Source: Actinokineospora auranticolor (GTDB taxonomy: Bacteria > Actinomycetota > Actinomycetes > Mycobacteriales > Pseudonocardiaceae). From it: a stretch of DNA of 64,000 bases. Below are positions 28,674 through 38,332 of the stretch, in pieces. Within the stretch, counting starts at the first letter, position 1, and each line of letters begins with the position of its first letter. Made by a program: the position numbers and the translations under genes. The stretch covers positions 186,001 through 250,000 of the forward strand of contig NZ_PTIX01000004.1 of the NCBI RefSeq assembly GCF_002934265.1, read 5' to 3'. The notes beneath the pieces were generated by a model. That model was given only the letters and a program-made list of their open reading frames with translations. It was not told where the DNA came from and searched no databases.

Positions 28674-29423
28674 ATGCTCGACCTGTCCGACAGACCGAAG
28701 CGCGCGCTGGCCGTGGCCGCGGCGACCGCCTGCGTCCTGCTGGCCGGGGCGACCCCGGCGTCGGCCGCCCCCGGTGACGCCTCCGCCTACGTGGCCGACG
28801 CGGGCGTGAAGCTGGCGTCCGCCTCGGTCGTGGACCTCGGTCCGCTGGCGCCCAGCGGCACCGCCGGGGCGCCCACCGCGCGGCTGGCCCGGCTCGCGCT
28901 GCCCGGTGTCGCGGGCGCCGACCTGGTCACCAGTTCCGCGAGCCGCGACGACGACACCGGGGTGGTGCGCGCGGGCGCGGACCTGGCCAACGTCACGTTG
29001 CCGCTGGCGCAACTGGGTCGCATCGGCGCCATCGACGTGGACTGCGAGGCCACCCAGGCGGGCATCACCGGCCGCACCGCGCTGACCGACGTGCGCCTCG
29101 CGGGTGTGAAGGTGCCGCTTGATCCGCCCCCGAACACGGTTGTCTCCGTGCCGACGGGACCTTCGCCGCTGGTGTCGCTGACGTTCAACGAGCAGACTCG
29201 GTCCCGCGACGGCGCGCTGACGGTCAACGGTGTCCACTTGCGACTCAACGCCGCCGTCGGCGAGGGCGACGTGGTTCTCGGGAGCGCGACCTGCGGGGCC
29301 GCCGCGGCACCCGTGCCGCTGGCCTCCGGGGTGGGCCTGTGGCTCGGTGCCGGGTTGTTGGCGATGGTGGCGGTGCCGGTCGCCGCGGTCGTGGTCCGCA
29401 GGCGCCGCGCGGTCGCGGCCTGA
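28674..29423 (+). CDS. Choice-of-anchor-P surface protein with C-terminal sorting tail
   Basis: 249 residues; ATG at 28674 is 5 nt after GGAGGA. Signal peptide (RALAVAAATACVLLAGATPA, then SAAPGD). The extracellular part (about 35-210) is the same fold type as the two other secreted proteins here (ASAYVADAGVKL, VSLTFNEQT). The end is a clear tripartite signal: a short PVPLASG motif, a 21-residue hydrophobic helix, and RRRR before AVAA. This is the best candidate substrate for the divergent exosortase. The intergenic 267 bp between them carries both promoters. Confidence 0.85.
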   Translation: MLDLSDRPKRALAVAAATACVLLAGATPASAAPGDASAYVADAGVKLASASVVDLGPLAPSGTAGAPTARLARLALPGVAGADLVTSSASRDDDTGVVRAGADLANVTLPLAQLGRIGAIDVDCEATQAGITGRTALTDVRLAGVKVPLDPPPNTVVSVPTGPSPLVSLTFNEQTRSRDGALTVNGVHLRLNAAVGEGDVVLGSATCGAAAAPVPLASGVGLWLGAGLLAMVAVPVAAVVVRRRRAVAA

Positions 29424-29438
29424 GCCGGGGAGGGCGGG

Positions 29439-29597
29439 ATGTACCGAGCTCCGACCGGTGGCGCGCTCGGCGGCGGCGCGGGCCTGGCGCTGACCGGCGC
29501 CGACATCGGCTGGTGGATCGCGCTTGGCGTGCTGCTGCTGGCGGTCGGCCTGCTGTTCGTGCTCCGCGCGCGACGCCGCGGCCCGGCTGCGGAATAG
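29439..29597 (+). CDS. Very small LALTG-tailed membrane protein
   Basis: 52 residues, easily missed: ATG at 29439 preceded by GGGAGGGCGG, stop TAG at 29595-29597. The sequence is a Gly/Ala-rich start, then LALTG, a 20-residue hydrophobic helix (IGWWIALGVLLLAVGLLFVL) and RARRRG. The LALTG-helix-Arg order is that of a C-terminal LPXTG-type wall-sorting signal, but with no real ectodomain and no signal peptide. It starts 15 bp after the anchored protein and ends 66 bp before the epimerase gene. It could be a small membrane partner of the sorting system. Confidence 0.7.
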   Translation: MYRAPTGGALGGGAGLALTGADIGWWIALGVLLLAVGLLFVLRARRRGPAAE

Positions 29598-29663
29598 TCC
29601 GAAGTGGACTCCGGGTGCCTCCCTCGCCCGGAGTCCGCTTCCGCTCTCTCCTCTAGGAGAACC

Positions 29664-30797
29664 GTGAACGAAGAAGTCATGCTGCTCGTCGGCACCCGGC
29701 CGGAGGCGGTGAAGGCGGCCCCGGTCGCGCTGGCGCTGGCCCGGTCCCGGGGGTTGCGGCCGTACATGGTCCACAGTGGACAGCACCCGGGGGTGGTCGA
29801 GCAGGCCGTGGCGCCGTTCGGGCTGTGCCCGGACGAGGTGCTGGTCGTCGAACGACCCCGGGGCGGCCAAGCGGAGTTGGTCTCCGCGCTGCTGCCCGCG
29901 CTGGACGGCGCGCTGCGCAGGCGCGAACCGGGAGCGCTCGTCGTGCAAGGCGACACGACAACGACACTGGCGGGCGCGCTCGCCGCGTTCTGGCGCGGTG
30001 TTCCGGTCGTGCACCTGGAAGCCGGGCTGCGCACCGGAGACCTCGCCGCGCCGTTCCCCGAGGAGGCCAACCGGCAGATGGTGGCGCGGATCGCCGCGCT
30101 GCACCTGGCCCCGACCCCCGGCGCGGCGGACGCCCTGCGCGCGGAGGGCGTGCCGGAGTCGTCGATCGAGGTCACGGGGAACACGGTGGTCGACGCCGTG
30201 CGCCACATCGCGGCCGTCGACCTACCCGCGATCAACCCCGTCCTGGCGTCCCTCGAACAGGACCTCGACCGCGGCAGCCGGTCGGTGCTGGTCACCGTCC
30301 ACCGCCGCGAGTCGTGGGGCCCACCGCTGGCCGAAGTCCTGGGCGCGGTCCGAGCCCTGGCCGACGGCCACCCCGACGTCCGCGTGCTGCTGCCCGTGCA
30401 CCCGAACCCGACCGTCCGGGCCCAGGTGGCCGAGGTGGCCGCCGGACACCCCCGGATAGCGCTGACCGGGCCGCTGGACTACCCCGACCTGGTCCGCGCC
30501 CTGCGCCGGGCCACCCTGGTGATCACCGACTCGGGCGGCATCCAGGAGGAGGCCCCCACCTTCGGCGTCCCCGTCCTGGTCGCGCGGGACGTGACGGAAC
30601 GGGTGGAAGCCGTCCGCGCGGGCCACGCCCACGTCGTCGGCACCGACCGCGCCCGAATCCTGGCCACCGCAGAACGACTCCTGGCCACACCCCCGCACCC
30701 CACGTCCCCCAACCCCTTCGGCGACGGCCACGCGGCGACCAGAGTGGTGGCCGCCCTCGAACGCCTCCTGGTCCGCGAGCCCACGCCCGCCGCCTAG
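29664..30797 (+). CDS. wecB: UDP-N-acetylglucosamine 2-epimerase
   Basis: 377 residues from GTG 29664 (AGGAGA 3 nt upstream); ATG at 29679 is an alternative. Hallmarks of the non-hydrolysing epimerase are present: VGTRPEAVKAAPV at the N-terminus, HSGQH, VVQGDTTTTLAGALAAF, HLEAGLRTGD, PEEANRQ, and TDSGGIQEEAP near residue 290 in the second Rossmann domain. It converts UDP-GlcNAc to UDP-ManNAc for surface polysaccharide or glycoprotein. Its place beside the GT2 and exosortase genes suggests it supplies the sugar used there. Confidence 0.92.
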   Translation: MNEEVMLLVGTRPEAVKAAPVALALARSRGLRPYMVHSGQHPGVVEQAVAPFGLCPDEVLVVERPRGGQAELVSALLPALDGALRRREPGALVVQGDTTTTLAGALAAFWRGVPVVHLEAGLRTGDLAAPFPEEANRQMVARIAALHLAPTPGAADALRAEGVPESSIEVTGNTVVDAVRHIAAVDLPAINPVLASLEQDLDRGSRSVLVTVHRRESWGPPLAEVLGAVRALADGHPDVRVLLPVHPNPTVRAQVAEVAAGHPRIALTGPLDYPDLVRALRRATLVITDSGGIQEEAPTFGVPVLVARDVTERVEAVRAGHAHVVGTDRARILATAERLLATPPHPTSPNPFGDGHAATRVVAALERLLVREPTPAA

Positions 30798-30899
30798 AAC
30801 CGCTCGATCGCGCGTTCACACACATGCGCTGGAGTTGTCCACAGTGATCCGCGACCACTTCTGCCCGCGCACGGCCGCCAATAGAATGGGTGTGCGGAG

Positions 30900-31300
30900 A
30901 TCATGCTCGTGGCGTGTCGTGTGGTGTTGAGTTCCGCGGTGAGCTGCGGGTCGTGGTGTACAAGGCATTGCGGTCCAGCCGCGCGAAACGTGTGTCACCA
31001 TCACTGGAGCAGCCTCGACACGACCTGATCGTGGGTATGGTCAACGTCGGCGAACGCCTGGCAGAGGCCGAGGGTCGGGCCGCGATGCTGTTGCGAACAA
31101 AATGAAGACCCTGCCCGAATCCCTTCGGGAATCGATCGCCTGGGACCGGGGCGGCGAGATGGCCGACCAGGCGGTGTTCGTCATGGCGACCGGGATGCCG
31201 GTCTATTTCTGCGATCCCCATTTCCCTTGGCAACGCGGGACGAATGGGAACACCAACCGTCTACCGCGCCAGTACTCTCCCAAAGGAACGGACCCCTCGC
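30900..31300 (+). pseudogene. IS30-family transposase relic
   Basis: Two frames together cover scattered parts of an IS30 transposase. About 30930-31082 reads VGMVNVGERLAEAEGRA, matching the conserved IPGM-ISERPAEADDRAVPG region. From 31102 a second frame reads LPESLRESIAWDRGGEMA, then YFCDPHFPWQRGTNGNTN and LPRQYSPKGTD, the catalytic C-terminal part. The DDE residues between are deleted and the frames are shifted. The element is dead. It lies at the far edge of the exosortase cassette, where pncB would follow dinG in mycobacteria. A DnaA-box sequence TTGTCCACA lies just before it (30835-30843). Confidence 0.8.
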
Positions 31301-31349
31301 GGGCGTTGGAGCGGAGGTTGGGCGCGGAGGCTGTGAAGGTGGCCTGAGC

Positions 31350-31390
31350 GGAGTCGGTCAGGCACGGAAGCGATGTGCCCGACCGACTCC
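31350..31390 (-). terminator. Hairpin terminator after pncA
   Basis: GGAGTCGGTC at 31350-31359 pairs with GACCGACTCC at 31381-31390; an inner GGCAC/GTGCC stem extends it across one A-C mismatch. It ends 11 bp downstream of the pncA stop on the minus strand. Confidence 0.85.
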
Positions 31391-31400
31391 GTGGGACAGG

Positions 31401-31976
31401 TCAGGCGACCTTCGGCGTGCCCACCAACTCGACATCCGCCGCGCGCAGTGTGTCCAGGGCCGTCTCCACCGTCGCCGCCGCGACGCCCGCGGTCAGGTCC
31501 AGCAGGACCGTCGTCGCGAAGCCCGCGCGGGCCGCGTCCAGGGCGGTGGCTCGTACGCAGTGGTCCGTCGCGATCCCCACGACGTCCACCCGCGTGACGC
31601 CGCGGGCGCGGAGCCAGGCTTCGAGGGTGTTCCCGTCGGCGGCCGAGCCCTCGAACCCCGAGTAGGCCGCCGCGTAGGCGCCCTTGGAGAACACGGCTTC
31701 GATGGGGGCCACGTCCAGGGCGGGGTGGAAGCCCGCGCCCGCGGTGTCGACCACGCAGTGGACCGGCCAGCTGTCGACGAAATCGGGGGTCTCGCTGAAG
31801 TGCGCGCCCGGGTCGACGTGGAAGTCGCGGGTGGCCACCACGTGGTCGTACCCGCCCGCGGCCACGTGGGCCGAGATGGCGGCGGCGACCTCGGCCCCGC
31901 CCGCCACCGCGAGGGAACCGCCCTCGCAGAAGTCGTTCTGCACGTCGACGATGATCAGGGCGGATAAGGCGCTCAT
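31401..31976 (-). CDS. pncA: Nicotinamidase / pyrazinamidase
   Basis: 191 residues from the ATG at 31976; an overlapping GTG at 31985 adds three residues. The isochorismatase-fold triad is visible: aspartate in IIVDVQNDF, lysine in VFSKGAYAAAY, and cysteine in GIATDHCVRATALDA. TRDFHVDPGAHF supplies the metal-binding Asp/His set. It deamidates nicotinamide to nicotinate, which PncB then uses, so the pair forms the NAD salvage branch. It lies directly downstream of pncB and ends at a strong terminator. Confidence 0.95.
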   Translation of the reverse strand: MSALSALIIVDVQNDFCEGGSLAVAGGAEVAAAISAHVAAGGYDHVVATRDFHVDPGAHFSETPDFVDSWPVHCVVDTAGAGFHPALDVAPIEAVFSKGAYAAAYSGFEGSAADGNTLEAWLRARGVTRVDVVGIATDHCVRATALDAARAGFATTVLLDLTAGVAAATVETALDTLRAADVELVGTPKVA

Positions 31977-31981
31977 GGCGG

Positions 31982-33289
31982 TCACGACTCCTGCGACAGG
32001 TGGACGGTGGGGATGGCGGGTTCCCCCGCGGAGAGCTTCAGGCCCTCCCAGGGCAGGCTGACCAGGCCCTGCCGGACCCGGGTGCGGCCGTCCTCCAGCG
32101 TGGGCAACTCCGACGGGGGTTGTCCACCGCGCATCAGGGGGATCTGCAGCGCCCGGTCGTGCTCCCCGAACTCCGGGGCCGCGCCGCCCGCCTGGTAGAC
32201 GACCTCCTCCAGCGCCGTGCCGGTCGGCTTGTGCCTGCGCAGCGCCAGCTTCCGCCCGCCCTGCGACTCCTTGTGCGAGCTGCGCTTGGCCACCGGCCTG
32301 CCCTCGACCTCGACCAGCTTGTAGACCATCCCCGCGGTCGGCGCCCCCGACCCGGTGACCAGCGACGTGCCGACCCCGTAGGCGTCCACCGGCTCGGCGC
32401 GCAGCGCGGCGATGGCGTACTCGTCGAGGTCGCCGGAGACCACGATCCGGGTCTCGGTGGCGCCCAGCGCGTCGAGCTGCTCGCGGGCCTGCCTGGCCAG
32501 CACGCCGACGTCGCCGGAGTCGATCCGGATCGCGCCCAGCCCGGTGCCCGCCACCTCGATCGCGGTGTCGATGCCGCGGGTGATGTCGTAGGTGTCCACC
32601 AGCAGCGTGGTGCCCACGCCCAGCGCCGCGACCTGGGCGGCGAACGCGGCCCGCTCGTCGTCGTGCAGCAGGGTGAACGCGTGCGCGCAGGTCCCCGAGG
32701 TCGGGATGCCGTACGTGCGGCCCGCCTCCAGGTTGGACGTGGTCGCGAACCCGGCCAGGTACCCGGCCCGCGACGCCGCCACCGCCGCCCGCTCGTGGGT
32801 GCGCCGCGACCCCATCTCGATGATCGGTCGACCGTTGGCCGCGCCCGCCATCCGCGCGCCCGCCGACACGATCGCGCTGTCGTGGTTGAGGATGGACAGG
32901 ACCACCGTCTCCAGCACCACCGCCTCGGCGAAGTCGCCGGTCACGGTCAGGATCGGCGACCCGGGGAAGTACAGCTCGCCCTCCGGGTAGCCGTCGACGT
33001 CACCGGCGAAGCGGTACTCGGCCAGCCACGCCAGCGTGTCCTCGTCCACCACGGACGTCTCCCGCAGGTGCCGGATCTCGTCGTCGCCGAAGCGGAACGC
33101 GCCGATCGCGTCGATGACCCGCTGCGTGCCGCCGACCACCCCGTAGCGCCGCCCGTCGGGCAGCCTGCGGGCGAACGCCTCGAACACGCACCGCCTGCGC
33201 GCGGTGCCGTCGGCCAGCGCCGCGGCCAGCATCGTCAACTCGTAGTGGTCGGTCAGCAGCGCGGTCCCCGCGCCCGTAGGCACACCCAT
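31982..33289 (-). CDS. pncB: Nicotinate phosphoribosyltransferase
   Basis: 435 residues, ATG at 33289. Family blocks: LLTDHYELTMLAAAL near the start, FEAFARRLPDGRRYGVVGG, the phosphoribosyl-binding SRRTHERAAV with the phosphorylatable histidine, IRIDSGDVGVLARQAREQLD, and GVGTSLVTGSGAPTAGMVYKLVE. The enzyme makes nicotinate mononucleotide from nicotinate and PRPP with ATP hydrolysis. It is divergent from clpS and operonic with pncA. The order pncB|clpS matches Rv1330c|Rv1331. Confidence 0.96.
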   Translation of the reverse strand: MGVPTGAGTALLTDHYELTMLAAALADGTARRRCVFEAFARRLPDGRRYGVVGGTQRVIDAIGAFRFGDDEIRHLRETSVVDEDTLAWLAEYRFAGDVDGYPEGELYFPGSPILTVTGDFAEAVVLETVVLSILNHDSAIVSAGARMAGAANGRPIIEMGSRRTHERAAVAASRAGYLAGFATTSNLEAGRTYGIPTSGTCAHAFTLLHDDERAAFAAQVAALGVGTTLLVDTYDITRGIDTAIEVAGTGLGAIRIDSGDVGVLARQAREQLDALGATETRIVVSGDLDEYAIAALRAEPVDAYGVGTSLVTGSGAPTAGMVYKLVEVEGRPVAKRSSHKESQGGRKLALRRHKPTGTALEEVVYQAGGAAPEFGEHDRALQIPLMRGGQPPSELPTLEDGRTRVRQGLVSLPWEGLKLSAGEPAIPTVHLSQES

Positions 33290-33408
33290 GCCGCAGAGCC
33301 TAAGCCCGCACCCGGACTGCCCCAGACGGGCACGATCGGTTACTCGCATACTCCGAACGAATGAAGATCCGCCGGTCCCCGCGAAACCGGTCATGCCACC
33401 ATTGACCC

Positions 33409-33708
33409 ATGACCGCAGCCGTCGACATGGAGCAGACGCAGGCCACACCGGCGGGCTCCGAGGTCGTGTCCGAGGACCGACCCTGGCAGACCGTCGTCTG
33501 GAACGACCCCGTGAACCTGATGTCGTACGTGACCTACGTCTTCCAGAAGCTCTTCGGCTACAGCCGCGAGAAAGCCACGAAGCTCATGCTCGACGTGCAC
33601 CACGAGGGCAAGGCCATCGTCTCCGCCGGGAGCAAGGACAAGGTGGAGGCCGACGTCGCCAGACTCCACGCCGCCGGCCTGTGGGCGACCATGGAACACA
33701 CGTCGTGA
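33409..33708 (+). CDS. clpS: ClpS, ClpAP/ClpCP adaptor for N-degron substrates
   Basis: 99 residues. The N-terminal 25 are flexible. The core holds [15 protein letters not shown] with the substrate-amine Asp/Asn contact and [12 protein letters not shown] with the conserved histidine. ClpS delivers proteins with bulky N-terminal residues to the Clp ATPase. Its stop overlaps the start of the next gene by 4 bp. Confidence 0.96.
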   Translation: MTAAVDMEQTQATPAGSEVVSEDRPWQTVVWNDPVNLMSYVTYVFQKLFGYSREKATKLMLDVHHEGKAIVSAGSKDKVEADVARLHAAGLWATMEHTS

Positions 33709-34265
33709 AACCCTGGAAGCGCTCGGGCGAGCGCGTGCAGGCCGACATCGACCGGCAGGAGGCGGCCGTGCTGCGCGGCCTGGTCTCCCAGATCGACGAC
33801 ATGCTGCGCGCCCGCATCGAGGAGACCCCGCAGGACGAACTCGCCGAGCTGACGGGCATCCGCACCGGCCCGTCCACCTCGCCGGACGACCCGATCCTGT
33901 CCCGGCTGCTCCCCGACTTCCACCGCCTCGACGACGACAACCCGTCCAAGGCGGACCTCGACTCCGCGGCCGTGCTGCGCTCGCTGCACGAGCCCACCCT
34001 GCTCGACCTCAAGACCGGGGTCGCCGCCGTGGTGCTGGAGTCCTGCCCGATGTACGGCGGCGAGATCCGGTTGTCGCTGGAGCAGGCCGACGCCTGGCTC
34101 GCCGCGCTCAACGACGTCCGCCTCGCCCTCGGCACGGCCATCGAGGTCACCGAGGACATGCCGGACGAGCTGCCGGAGGAGGACCCGCGCAGCCCGCACC
34201 TGTCGGTCTACAACTGGCTCACCTGGGTGCAGGACTCCCTGGTCCAGGCGCTGTCCACCCCGTAG
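33705..34265 (+). CDS. DUF2017 family protein
   Basis: 186 residues, GTG overlapping the clpS stop. It is mostly helical and acidic, with conserved-looking [15 protein letters not shown] at the end and [16 protein letters not shown] in the middle. The family (Rv1332 in M. tuberculosis) is always next to clpS but has no known role; the coupling makes a link to Clp proteolysis plausible. It ends immediately before the peptidase gene. Confidence 0.92.
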   Translation: MKPWKRSGERVQADIDRQEAAVLRGLVSQIDDMLRARIEETPQDELAELTGIRTGPSTSPDDPILSRLLPDFHRLDDDNPSKADLDSAAVLRSLHEPTLLDLKTGVAAVVLESCPMYGGEIRLSLEQADAWLAALNDVRLALGTAIEVTEDMPDELPEEDPRSPHLSVYNWLTWVQDSLVQALSTP

Positions 34266-35225
34266 GTGAACGCGATCACGGACGTCCCGGGCGTACTGGT
34301 CGGCCACCACCACCGGGTCGGGGACGGCTGGGCGACGGGCACCACCGTCGTGCTGCTGCCCGAGGGCACCGTCGGCGGTGTGGACGCCCGCGGCGGCGCG
34401 CCGGGCACCCGCGAGACCGACCTGCTGGCGCCGGAGAACCTGGTCAGCCGGGTCGACGCGGTGTGCCTCTCCGGCGGCAGCGCCTACGGGCTGGCCGCCG
34501 CGGACGGCGTCATGCGGTGGCTGGGGGAGCGCGGCCGGGGCTTCCGGGTCGGACCGGCCACGCACGAGGTCGTGCCGATCGTGCCCGCCGCCGTGCTGTT
34601 CGACCTGCCGCGCGGCGCGTGGGGCAACCGGCCGGACGCGGACTTCGGCTACGCGGCCTGCGCGGCGGCCGCGGCGGGCCCGGTCGAGCAGGGCAGCGTC
34701 GGCGCGGGCGCCGGTGCCCGGGTCGGCTCGCTCAAGGGCGGCATCGGCACCGCGAGCGCCGAGGTGGGCGAGATCACCGTCGGCGCGGTCGCCGCCGTCA
34801 ACGCCCGGGGTGAGGTCGTCGACCTTTCGACCGGTGGGTTCCACGCCCCCGGTGAGCCCGGTGAATTCCCGGAACCGCCCGGGTGGGCCGCGCAGGTCTC
34901 GGCGCTGCCGACCGACCTCAACACCACGATCGGCGTCGTCGCGACCGACGCCCGGCTGACCAAGGCGGAGTGCAGGCGGCTGGCCATGTCCGCCCAGGAC
35001 GGCCTGGCCCGCGCGATCCGCCCGTCGCACACCCTCTTCGACGGCGACACCGTGTTCTCCGCCGCCACCGGCACCCACGCCGTGGCCGGTCCGGCGGCCC
35101 TGAACGCGCTCTACATCGCCGCCGCGGCGGTCTTCGCCCGCGCCGTCGCGCACGGCGCGCTGGCCGCCACGACCGTCGGTGACCTGCGCTCCTACCGCGA
35201 CGTGTGGGCGTCCCACGGCTCGTGA
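34266..35225 (+). CDS. P1-family (S58, DmpA-like) peptidase
   Basis: 319 residues, GTG start directly after the DUF2017 stop. The family pattern is clear: ITDVPGVLVGHH at the N-terminus, VDAVCLSGGSAYGLAAADGVM, NRPDADFGY, GSVGAGAGARVGSLKGGIG, and C-terminal DGDTVFSAATG. S58 proteins mature by self-cleavage before an internal Ser/Thr and act as aminopeptidases or amidases. The natural substrate of the actinobacterial group (Rv1333) is unknown. Position and order match the mycobacterial operon. Confidence 0.92.
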   Translation: MNAITDVPGVLVGHHHRVGDGWATGTTVVLLPEGTVGGVDARGGAPGTRETDLLAPENLVSRVDAVCLSGGSAYGLAAADGVMRWLGERGRGFRVGPATHEVVPIVPAAVLFDLPRGAWGNRPDADFGYAACAAAAAGPVEQGSVGAGAGARVGSLKGGIGTASAEVGEITVGAVAAVNARGEVVDLSTGGFHAPGEPGEFPEPPGWAAQVSALPTDLNTTIGVVATDARLTKAECRRLAMSAQDGLARAIRPSHTLFDGDTVFSAATGTHAVAGPAALNALYIAAAAVFARAVAHGALAATTVGDLRSYRDVWASHGS

Positions 35226-35278
35226 ACTGCGTTCTCTCACACACTGGGAGGGCCGCACTCACCCAGTAGGATGGGCGC

Positions 35279-35731
35279 GTGCTGACGATCCGCCGTGACC
35301 TAGTGGACGCGATGGTGGCCCATGCCCGCCGCGACCACCCGGACGAGGCCTGTGGCGTCATCGCCGGGCCGGACGGGTCCGACCGCCCCGAGCGCTTCAT
35401 CCCGATGCTCAACGCGGCCCGCTCACCCACGTTCTACGAGTTCGACTCCGCCGACCTGCTCCGCCTCTACCGCGAGATGGACGCCAACGACGAGGTGCCC
35501 GTGGTCATCTACCACTCGCACACCGCCACCGAGGCGTACCCGTCGCGCACCGACGCCAAGATCGCGCAGGAGCCGTACGCGCACTACGTGCTGATCTCCA
35601 CCCGCGACCCGCAGGAGCACGAGTTCCGCTCGTTCCGCATCGTCGACGGCGTGATCACCGAGGAGCCCGTCGAGGTCGTCGAGTCGTACCGGTTCGCCCA
35701 CACCGGCCCGGACGACGTACCCGAGCAGTGA
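35279..35731 (+). CDS. mec: Mec-type JAMM metalloprotease (CysO-cysteine hydrolase)
   Basis: 150 residues, GTG start. JAMM zinc site: E23 in DEACG, H79 and H81 in IYHSHTATEAYPSRTD, and D92 ten residues after. In mycobacteria Mec cuts cysteine from the C-terminus of the CysO-cysteine adduct made by CysM. It is followed by cysO and cysM, so the full sulfur-carrier route to cysteine is encoded together. Because this CysO ends in two extra residues after GG, the JAMM enzyme might also do a first trimming step, as is known for related JAMM/sulfur-carrier pairs. Confidence 0.93.
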   Translation: MLTIRRDLVDAMVAHARRDHPDEACGVIAGPDGSDRPERFIPMLNAARSPTFYEFDSADLLRLYREMDANDEVPVVIYHSHTATEAYPSRTDAKIAQEPYAHYVLISTRDPQEHEFRSFRIVDGVITEEPVEVVESYRFAHTGPDDVPEQ

Positions 35732-35825
35732 GATCCCGCGCGTCCCGGAATAGTCCGGGCGCGCGCACGCGTCTTTCCCTGTAAGTGGAACCAGCGCCAG
35801 CACTGGCATACCCGGAGGTTGAACC

Positions 35826-37086
<1,261 letters not shown>

Positions 37087-37096
37087 TGTTCCGCGC

Positions 37097-37579
37097 GTGA
37101 GCAAGCCCAACCGACCGGCGGTAGAGGTACAGCGGTCGGGGCGCGTCCCCGCCCCGATCGAGCGGGTGTGGGCCGTCGTGTCCGACGCCGCCCGCGCGCC
37201 CGACTGGTTCAGCTTCGCCGACCGCACGGAGGTGCGGTCGGGGTCCGGGCTGGGCGAGCAGCGCACCCAGCACGGCCGGTGGGGCGCCAAGCGCTCGGAG
37301 ATCGACCAGGAGGTCGTCGAGTACGACCCGCCGCGCGTCATCGCGTGGAAGCACACGGCCGAGCGCCTCAACGGCAAACCGGCCCCGAGCTACGCGGCGT
37401 CGGCGGTGTTCCGCATCGAACTGGAACCCGACGGCCCGGACGCGACCGTCGTCCGGCTCCGCACGCTGCAGCAACCCCGGAGCGCGGCCACCGGGTTCGT
37501 CATGCGCTGGGCGGGCGCCCGGGAGTTGGCCCGCCGCATGGAGGAGTCCCTCACCCGCCTGCTCGGCGCCGTCGACTGA
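37097..37579 (+). CDS. SRPBCC (START/polyketide-cyclase fold) protein
   Basis: 160 residues, GTG start 11 bp after cysM. The fold is indicated by RVPAPIERVWAVVSDAARAPDWFSFAD, then GLGEQRTQHGRWG, VVEYDPPRVIAWKH, and a C-terminal helix ending MEESLTRLLGAV. SRPBCC domains bind lipids or small hydrophobic ligands; no catalytic set is seen. This gene is not part of the mycobacterial Rv1334-Rv1341 order and appears inserted between cysM and the rhomboid gene. Confidence 0.85.
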   Translation: MSKPNRPAVEVQRSGRVPAPIERVWAVVSDAARAPDWFSFADRTEVRSGSGLGEQRTQHGRWGAKRSEIDQEVVEYDPPRVIAWKHTAERLNGKPAPSYAASAVFRIELEPDGPDATVVRLRTLQQPRSAATGFVMRWAGARELARRMEESLTRLLGAVD

Positions 37580-37675
37580 GCGCAGCGGCACCGGCTGGTC
37601 ACCGGGGGCCAACCCCGGGGCGAATCCGGGATTCACCTGATCCGGAGAGCCCGGCCGACCACGTAATCTCGTGGT

Positions 37676-38332
37676 GTGAGCACCCAGCCAGCCACTCGGC
37701 AAGCCGCGCGCGTCCTGCCACCGAACCCGGCGCAGGCGGCGATCGTGGTCGGGGCGATGACCCTGCTGATGTACCTGGTCGAACTGGTCGACGCGGTGCT
37801 GCCCGCGGATCTCGACCAGTACGGCGTCGTGCCGCGCGAGGCCTCCGGCCTGCTCGGCGTGCTGTGGTCCCCGCTGCTGCACCACGGCTGGGACCACCTG
37901 CTGGCGAACACCATCCCGCTGCTGGTGTTCGCCTTCCTGTCGATGGCGGGCGGACTGGCCCAGTGGGTCGCGGTCACCGCCACGATCTGGGTGGTGTCCG
38001 GGCTCGGCGTCTGGCTGACCTCGCCATCGCAGTCGGTCACCGTCGGCGCCTCCGGGCTGTGCTTCGGCTGGCTGCTGTTCCTGCTCGTGCGGGGTGTCTT
38101 CAACCGCAGCGCGCTGCAGCTGCTGGTGGCCGTCGGCCTGCTGCTCTACTGGGGCACCACGCTCCTCGGCGTGCTGCCGGGCAACCCCGGTGTCTCCTGG
38201 CAGGGCCACCTGTTCGGCGCGCTCGGCGGGGTACTCGCGGCCTGGCTGGTGGCGCTGGGGAACCGGTCCACCGCCCGCCGGGTGCCTGCTGAGCCGCGGG
38301 CCGAGCTGCCCGGTCCGACCGGGGCCCTGTGA
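37676..38332 (+). CDS. Rhomboid-family intramembrane protease
   Basis: 218 residues, about six membrane helices. The catalytic serine is in [11 protein letters not shown] (GxSG) and the histidine in [13 protein letters not shown], with a [12 protein letters not shown] block corresponding to the helix-2 histidine/asparagine motif of rhomboids. This is the Rv1337 type. Its substrate is unknown. Its stop overlaps murI by 4 bp, so the two are coupled. Confidence 0.9.
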   Translation: MSTQPATRQAARVLPPNPAQAAIVVGAMTLLMYLVELVDAVLPADLDQYGVVPREASGLLGVLWSPLLHHGWDHLLANTIPLLVFAFLSMAGGLAQWVAVTATIWVVSGLGVWLTSPSQSVTVGASGLCFGWLLFLLVRGVFNRSALQLLVAVGLLLYWGTTLLGVLPGNPGVSWQGHLFGALGGVLAAWLVALGNRSTARRVPAEPRAELPGPTGAL

